Under the pieces are notes generated by a model. It was not told the DNA's origin, made no database searches, and worked only from the letters and a program-made list of their open reading frames with translations. Made by a program: the position numbers and the translations under genes. A stretch of DNA of 64,000 nt from Zygnema cylindricum (lineage: Eukaryota > Streptophyta > Zygnematophyceae > Zygnematales > Zygnemataceae): NCBI GenBank assembly GCA_037447655.1, contig JBBHKE010003471.1:1-64000 (forward strand), given 5' to 3'. Positions 57,270 through 64,000 of the stretch are shown in pieces (positions within the stretch are counted from its first letter, which is position 1; every line of letters starts with the position of its first letter).

Positions 57270-58919
57270 AAACTCTAACCCACTTTACACATCGTTGAAT
57301 ATTTGCAGGCTCTCTAAGGATGAAAATTGATAGCTCTTATCGGTAAATTTCTGTACAATTAGTGAGGTGTCCATCAACTCGCAAATTCTGCAAAGAAGGG
57401 AAAACAAACACTATAAGGACATACTCGAACAACTGAAAAAAAAAATCAAGTCAAACATATAAGAAAAGAAAGGAAAGCAGAAAAAATGCAAACGTGAAGC
57501 TTTACTCATTTCAATTGAATGCATGAAAGAAAAGGAATCGAGACCAGTCATAAAGTTACGACGAAAAGAATAAGAAATCTGCGGTCAAGACCTATCTGAA
57601 AAAATTCCTTTGTCTTAGCTTATCCCTTACCTCTAACAAACACACAGCATCTATTTTTTATACCTTTTAACTTAATATCTCCGCTTTACGCTAGATGTCA
57701 CCAATACTTTTACAAGTTTCCAAATTGACTTTCCCCATTGCATTTCCTCAGAACCTTTTTCTTTAGGCTCCCAACTTTCTTTGACAACTTCTTTTAACTT
57801 CCCCGTTTCATCATTTCTGTATCCCTCACTGGGTTTCAACTATCTCCTCCTTGGTTTCCAAATTCATCCACTTTACCCATTTTTTCGTCGTCACTTTCCA
57901 CACCAACTTTCCCAATTTTCCGTCTGAATGTCCCCATTGACTTTTTAGAAATTTCCCAGTTTCTTCTCTTAGTTTGTCCACATCAGTCTTCCAAGCTGGT
58001 CTACTGACTTACCTCACATCTTATCTTTGAATATCTTGGTTGTCCCTAAAGTTTTCCCACTTTTCTCACTACCTTTCACCGCATTTACTTCTCCAACTTT
58101 TCTAAACTGCAAAAATCTCGTTACATTGTATGCATTTAACCAACTTATTTTCCAGTAACCCAACCAAATAAGATTTCCCCAATGTTGTTTTCCCGATTTT
58201 CCGTTTGACTTTAACTATGTTTCCATAGCCTTTACGCAACTGTTCCCGCTGCATTTCCCCACTTTTCCCCTTTACTTACCCTCAGAATTTCCCCTCTACC
58301 TCACCAAATATCCTCCACGTCCCCATTTAGTTTCTTCATTTTCCCCACAAAATTTCCACATTTCCCCTATTTCCTTTCCCTCAGACGCACCTATGCCTCA
58401 TCAAATCTCTTGAATTTACCCATTACCTTTCCCCACCCGCCCCCTCCTAAATTTCCCAACTTTCCTGAACAGCTTTCCCCTCGAACTCTTCCCTAGCCTT
58501 ATCTTCCCAACTTCCGCATGAAATGGTCACATATTCCCCCATTACCACTTTTCCCTTTGCCTCAATTCCCCTCAGTAATACCCAGCGCATTTGCTCCATT
58601 TTCATTTCAGGTTTCCACATTTTCCCCACAATTTCCCCATTTTCGCCAACATCTTTCTCTCCATAGCTCCCCTCATCCAATCTCCACGATTTCCCCATAA
58701 AATTTTCCCCGTAAGTTTCCCCAAAATCTGGGGAAACTTCTCCTCTCATTGCTCCAGCCAACACGGCCGGGATTCCCCTCAATCTTCCATACGGAATTTC
58801 ATGAAATATTTCCCACTTTCCCCATTTTACCCACCAAGTTTCCCGACTTATCCCAGGGATTTCTCCATTCAATTTCCCATTTTTATTTCCCCATTTTCCC
58901 CACTAAGTTTTCAACTTAC
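57270..58919 (-). other. Terminal exon and repeat-rich 3'UTR intron of LEA C
   Basis: The terminal exon starts at 57387 (AATTTGCGAGTTGATGGACAC after TTTGCAG). The intron 58919-57388 has donor GTAAGT. About 1.2 kb of it is TTTCCCC-rich on the plus strand, that is GGGGAAA on the coding strand, as in the other LEA copies. The open frames here are composition artefacts. Confidence 0.65.
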
Positions 58920-58949
58920 CCCTGGGATTTCCTCCATTTCTCGGTCCCC

Positions 58950-59910
58950 TCAGTTGGCGATCTTGTTCCCGGTGTCGTGAGCGGCCTGCTGCGTCTTCCC
59001 AGCGGCCTGGTGGGCGGCATCCTGCGTCTGCCCGGCAGCTTCCTGGGTCTTTCCTTGGGCGTGGCCCGCGGCTTCCTGGGTCTTTCCAGTGGCATGGCTG
59101 GCAGCATCCTGGGTTTGTCCTGCCGCGTCACGAGCCTTGTCGCCAGCCTGCTGAGCCGCACCCATCACGTTGTCCTTCCTTGCAGGGAACCGTCAGAAGC
59201 AACGGATGTCAGTTTACAGTTTTGCTGGGTTATATGTCCTGTTCAAACAGAAATGCTGACCGACGAAAGATGATTTTCTTTGAGGTCCAGACCATGTCCC
59301 TTTTTCTAATCATTTTTTAGATGGATCCTTATTCCTCACCTCCCTGGGCGTATCCCTTCACCTTGTCAACAAAGCTCTGAAAACAAAACCCGACCCACCG
59401 AAACACAATTAGAGTGGAAACGAGATTCAGGTTGTTTAAACGAAGTTAAAAAGGTCAAGGGGGGAAGGAACGCCCTGAGAAAGCGTTATGTTCAACCGAA
59501 GCTGTTTTACATACAAAACGGTTTCGTTTACAGTAGAGGATTGGCTCAAAGGAACTATGTTTAACTAAGGTCAGAGAAAGTTGGGAAATGTTTCTAAATT
59601 TTAAAAATGAAACAGCTTTCGGACAGGATCTTAACACGCGACAATTAAATTCATCTCATTTTGTATGAACAGCATTAAAATCTCAGATCATACATCAGCC
59701 AATGGGCAATTTGGTGATTAATACCCATTGCAACGGATACACCGGCGTAGAATCTGAAGCAGTCGAGGATCTATCCAATTCAATGTGACATTTTTCAAAA
59801 CATTTCACTGAGACATTAATGAAGTTTAAAGATGCATATAGATAAAGAATATTCATAGTCGAAAGTCAAGAGTTGAATCGCATTATGAACCTCACCTCTT
59901 GGTTCGACAT
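58950..59910 (-). pseudogene. LEA gene C, three exons, with altered exon 3 splice acceptor
   Basis: Exon 1 is 59910-59896 (MSNQE), exon 2 is 59376-59340 and exon 3 runs from about 59189 to 58950. The coding sequence is otherwise as in gene A (HDTGNKIAN end). At the exon 3 acceptor, gene A has CTGCAG|GGAAGG; here it reads CTGCAAGGAAGG. The AG is moved one base, which shifts the frame and brings TGA within five codons. An internal ATG (59168) still opens 72 residues. TATAAAG is at 60037-60043. Either a recently disabled gene or one using another splice choice; transcript data would decide. Confidence 0.8.
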
Positions 59911-60846
59911 AGTGATAGAATACGTGAAAGGAGAAAAAAATTAAAAGAAGAAATTAGAGGAAATACTTATAAGATTTTAAAGAATAACCGGATGAGATGA
60001 CAGAATCATTGGCTATTATTGAGGAATGTCGGCCAGCTTTATACGTTTCTTTCTCGATGTAACACGTTATTTACTTGTGGAAATTCGAACTTTTGCTACT
60101 CCGCAGGATAAGTTATTGACGTGCTCTTAGAAACATTCAATAGGAATCAAACACGTAGCGAAAAGGCATTGCGCTTGAGCACGTGTCCCTTCATCAGATA
60201 GTCGTCTGTCGGTGGCCGACACTCCCTGGCAGAATCTCAGCGCTCAAATTCTGCAACACGTGAGGGGAAGGGAAGCGCGTGTTTTGAGGGAAAAGTTGCG
60301 TGACGCGACATGGAAAAAGTTAACTTACTGCATGACACGAGGGTTGGCAAAGTCGCAATTTCTTATCCGATAAGTAGCAGTCAATAAGAAGATGCCGTGT
60401 GTCTTCCAAACAGAAACGTGGCGCTCGGTTGAACTCTCTGCTCTCTTTCACTGACTGTTTTCTTGCGCTCACGCTAATCTCGCCGAATAGTCTTGCCACC
60501 GACAATGTCCATCGAAATGTGTACACGTGTACAATCGAGAAGGACCATCTCCGATGTGACACTGTCGACGATTCGAAGCTTCTGGACGCGCGCAACGAAG
60601 TGATCCGGTGACGTGTCCTGTACTTCTGTGTACCAAACGTTTCGAAACTTTCCATAGTACGGTCCACGCTAGTTAACGTGCCGCCTTAAGAAAAGCTTCC
60701 CGTGAACGCATAAAGTGGGACGTCTCTCCTTTTGCGACAGGAAACAATCGGCGCCAAATTATTATTCGCTCCGTTTTCAGCTTCTTCAGTTTTTTGCCGA
60801 CCTGCTCTCTCGCTTTCGTAATTTTCCTTCCTCGTTTCCTGCCATA
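59911..60846. promoter_or_regulatory. Divergent LEA promoter, right copy
   Basis: 936 bp between two opposed MSNQE exons. CACGTG cores are at 60180-60185, 60257-60262 and 60524-60529, and GACGTGTC is at 60610-60617. GCCGAC, a DRE/CRT core, lies near 60214. A TATAAAG box for gene C is at 60037-60043. The dense ABRE set fits ABA- and desiccation-responsive expression in both directions. Confidence 0.75.
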
Positions 60847-60861
60847 ATGTCGAACCAAGAG
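60847..60861 (+). pseudogene. LEA first exon of the rightward partner (right copy)
   Basis: ATG TCG AAC CAA GAG then GTGGGT. No LEA exon 2 or 3 is found in the following 3 kb. Homologous to 16292-16306. Confidence 0.65.
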
Positions 60862-62780
60862 GTGGGTATCGCAAGTCCCTCCAAACAGTCGTCTTATCGT
60901 ATGTGTACACGTTTTGTCAATGGCATCCATTGATGTTCCCGAAAATGCAGTAGTTCGGTTGAAATCGACATGGACATTTTGTTGCGATTAAAAAAAACGA
61001 TGGTTGGAATTCTTTATTTGTAACATGTTGCAACACTTACCATATTTGTAAAATTTTCCGGGTAAATGCACACAGTGTTGTGCGCACGGATTAATTGCCG
61101 TCTTTTCTGTCCAAAAGAGCTCCTCCTATTGAGCTTTATGTCACCTCAATACCTGATTCTCCTTTCTCATTCTGAAAAAAATCTCACTTTCTCAATTGCA
61201 CACTGACTGTGGTTTGGAGGGGAAATTGACCACGGACACACAAGCATTTCATTTTAGAAAGGCACACATGTTATAAATTGCCTAGAGACAAAAAGGAAAG
61301 AATCTCTTACAAACATAATATCATTTCTCATAGAAAGGATCTCTTGTACATTCATATAGACTTGAGATAAAAAATCTTAAGGGGAGAAATCAGATTTTAT
61401 AGAATAGATTGTTCGAACATCAATGCACTTCCAATCTTCATTATGAATTGATTTTGAAGCTGTGTCAAGCTACCTACTCTATGCGCTACGATTCCACCTG
61501 TCTCGTATCTCCTTATATGGTTCACTGAAAATGATACAATTAAATTCATATTTTTTAATTTTTTTGTGCATTGTTGTCTCGTGTCTGGTTGTCTGGTGCG
61601 CACAGGTTTGTATGATCGCTACAACAACATTATTGTATTTTGCATTTGTAACCAAAAATTGTCCATTCAAGCGATCAGGTTGAGCTCCGCAGCTACGAAC
61701 AAGTGGACTCGGTCCAAGTGATCACAGAACAGGCTTGATAGAGAAAGCATAGGCTTAGTAGAGAAAAGGCTCACTAGGTTGCGGAAAGGCTTTACTTGGG
61801 GTATGGTGCGAAGAAGGGAAGTGGGGAGTGGCGCTTCAATAAAGGCCATTGCACTTGAGGTAATGATGGTCGGAAAGTGGTACAAAAGCTCTATATGTTT
61901 CAAAATCCGCTGCGTATCCCACCAAGATTCCAAGAAAGAAGCGCGGTCCTGTTTTCCGTCCGTGTGTCACAAATTTTTGTACCATGCCTCACATTCTAAA
62001 AATCTTGAGATGCCCGTCATTGGTTTTGCATCGTGTCTACAGTCCAAACAAGTGGACATAGAACAAGAAGGGAAAATATTGTGAAGTGAAGAAGTAGATA
62101 GCCGTGAAAATTTCTTCAGATATCTGCGTTGAAATATTCTCAAAACTTGAGCATACAATGTGCCAATCCAACAAGCGTGCAACTGCAATGTTCGGCAACT
62201 CTGTTTTAATGCGAAGTGTAAAAAATGGATTTTTTATTTGTAATCCCCATGGAGGATAAAATATTTAAGGGCGTTAGTTGAGGTGTAGTCCGCATCCTTG
62301 AATCTCAATTGATAAAACTAGTTTTTCCTTCACGCTATTATAGCTGAGATTTAATTAGTGTCAACTTCACTATTCTGGTAGGTATTTAAATAGTGTAATG
62401 TACGGAACATGCCAGTCCATAGGTTAACTGCTTATTGTTTTGTACAAAAGTAAAAGTTAGTTTGTATAAAAATATTTTAAGAATTTTGCTCCTATGGTAT
62501 GGATGAAAAACCACAAATCTTGGTAAAAATTGTAACTCACGACACTATGTAAAGGTTTTCTTAAAACCGTTTGGTTCAAAAGAATCGATTGCTTCATTTT
62601 CTTTTCTTACATGCTTCCTCAATCTAGGACGTTTTCACATACAATATCCTTGAAGAATCTCCAGAAAAGTTACAGACCTCTCAAATGTATTCATTAGAAA
62701 ATAATATTACCTACGGATGGCAAATTTTAAGCAGCATGGCATAGGAACTATTACAAATTAACAATGTAGACATTTGAAAT
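60862..62780. other. LEA-linked flank and unassigned AT-rich sequence
   Basis: 60862-61187 matches 16307-16635 and 61188-61510 matches 21008-21341; together they represent the empty sites of the two insertions on the left. 61511-62780 has no left counterpart. Open frames on the minus strand at 62188-61967 and 61933-61667 (Cys-containing, not repeat-like) may be remnants of a gene, but I recognise no family. Confidence 0.5.
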
Positions 62781-62836
<56 letters not shown>

Positions 62837-62858
62837 GTATATGTAGATATATATATGT

Positions 62859-62939
<81 letters not shown>
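62781..62939. repeat. (AT)n microsatellite
   Basis: About 160 bp of AT dinucleotide with a short interruption containing ATGTAGAT near 62835-62862. The IYIYIY open frames across it are artefacts. Confidence 0.97.
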
Positions 62940-62941
<2 letters not shown>

Positions 62942-63700
62942 TGTGTAATCGCATCGAAGTGATTGTCGCTTTCAATTTTGATCAAAGTTCTTTTGGGTTT
63001 CATCATTAAGTTGGTGAACCAAAAATACCTGGACAGATCAATGCTGAAAATATTAAAAATCATTATAGTCGTTTTTCACTTAATTGGAATCATGCACGAG
63101 ATACTTTGCACAAGAATTAGCAATTTCTGATTTGTTACATTTAATGATTTTCCAAAGTATTTCAGATTGCTAATTTCTCAATATGCAATTTTGTAGTTAC
63201 AGATACAATGAACCGTAATAATTAGAATTCCTTTGAAACTTAAAACAATCTTACTTTAAAAAGTGAATAATATTCAACAAAGGACAAAGTTAGCATTCTC
63301 ACTCAGACAAAGGAGAAAGGTATTAAAATTTACAAATGATAGAAGATTTTGAATTTCAAGTCACATGTCTTCTTGCGAGCCTTCTCTCTCCCAAAGAGAA
63401 GCTTACCACAAAAATTGATCCTTTTATTATCAATTTTACCCGTCCAATTTGAAAAATAAGAGTCTGAAACAAACGAAAATCCATTTTCCCGATAAAAATG
63501 ATTTAAGTAATTCTCCCTCGATCAAACTAAACCCAAACAGAAACAAACCCAGCCAAAACTAAACTCGACCAGATAATAACTCTCGAGATAAATTATTATT
63601 TTTGTAACTTCCGCTAAAACGATTTCGACCAAAATCGAAAACTGGGTACGCCAAGTCTAGTGGAATCATCATAACCGGAAACTGATTTGAGACTAAGAGT
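62940..63700. other. Nothing recognised
   Basis: AT-rich sequence 3' of the S53 exon, possibly its 3'UTR and intergenic DNA. No repeat or RNA is supported. Confidence 0.4.
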
Positions 63701-63703
63701 TGT

Positions 63704-63986
63704 CTATAAACTCAATGTTGTGTTTTCATCGATTTCCACTTGTATAGGTGCTTTTGGTGCAACAATATCAACAAATGCCGAAGAAGGAAGAGAATATAAA
63801 AGTGGATTTATAAACCCGAATCTTCGACTGGTCAATTCTTGCGTTAAAGCGATAAAAGCTGCCATCGTTGGACAGGCCAAACTTGTACCGTCGGAAACTA
63901 AATTATCGTAAACGGGCAGAAACTCGTAATCTCCATCATAACTGGGTCCAGTAGTGTTTTCAATAGATGAGTATCCGAGGAAAAGG
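63704..63986 (-). CDS. S53 peptidase, C-terminal exon (gene continues off the window)
   Basis: After a TTGTTTCAG acceptor (63987) the minus strand is open for 93 codons. VSDGTSLACPTMAAFIALTQ contains the S53 catalytic serine motif (G-T-S..P). GFINPLLYSLPSSAFVDI follows, matching the family's G-x-L/I-NPLLY and F-x-D-I blocks, where a calcium-binding Asp lies. The usual Gly-rich TGWDP..GLG segment is not present before the stop. Either the protein ends early or a GTGGAA donor near 63751 leads to another exon. Glu and Asp of the triad would be in upstream exons beyond 64000. Likely a secreted or vacuolar acidic peptidase. Confidence 0.8.
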
Positions 63987-64000
63987 CTGAAACAAAATCA

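Noticed and set aside
58749-59273. 174-residue open frame on the plus strand across LEA C
   Set aside because: Antisense of the repeat-built LEA exon 3 plus a C-rich intron. All frames stay open because of the repeated codons. Same for 37583-38107 and 42018-42416.
62751-63063. IYIYIY open frames
   Set aside because: Translation of an (AT)n microsatellite.

Overview
The window looks like nuclear DNA from a plant-lineage (streptophyte) genome. It is AT-rich, its host genes contain introns, and Ty1/copia LTR retrotransposons are densely nested in it. The retrotransposons are primed from plant-type initiator-Met tRNA sequence. A small late-embryogenesis-abundant (LEA) gene family sits behind G-box/ABRE-rich promoters. 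Remnants of S53 (sedolisin/kumamolisin) peptidase genes argue for a non-angiosperm, such as a bryophyte, fern or charophyte alga; this lineage placement is an inference. I recognised no tRNA, rRNA or CRISPR.

Layout. (i) 1-9378 and 44060-56678 are two copies of a segmental duplication. Each holds the same minus-strand copia element (TSD GAAAA) with a plus-strand element nested in its RNase H; the nested element is a solo LTR on the left and full-length on the right. (ii) 9734-15063 is a minus-strand copia element that has lost most of its reverse transcriptase. (iii) 15064-16630, 35900-36937 and 59911-60846 are three copies of a divergent promoter between head-to-head LEA genes. (iv) 16636-21007 is a gag-only, long-LTR element. 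(v) 21342-26134 is a plus-strand copia element whose 3' end is deleted into an S53 gene, of which the first exon and part of the second survive (26141-27625, minus). (vi) 28853-30456 is a TAA-flanked, PIF/Harbinger-like TIR element with a solo LTR inside. (vii) 30628-35203 is a decayed copia element with a 200-bp tandem repeat, fused at its end to a LEA pseudogene. (viii) 36938-43250 carries the one intact LEA gene, an orphan LEA 3' half and a LEA pseudogene. (ix) 57200-60861 is a LEA gene with a damaged splice acceptor, plus an orphan first exon. (x) 63704-63986 is the last exon of another S53 gene.

How the parts relate. The host content is essentially one small cluster, divergent LEA pairs beside an S53 peptidase gene, duplicated at least twice and then broken up by insertions and deletions. 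Only LEA gene A (36938-37938, three coding exons plus a 3'UTR intron) reads as intact. The LEA genes share an unusual 3'UTR intron filled with strand-biased GGGGAAA-type repeats. The gag-only elements share termini, polypurine tract and a half-tRNA primer site with the autonomous-type element, so they probably depended on it. I found no clearly new molecular system. The best candidates for a second look are the LEA promoter/3'UTR-intron architecture and the half-tRNA-primed gag-only element family.
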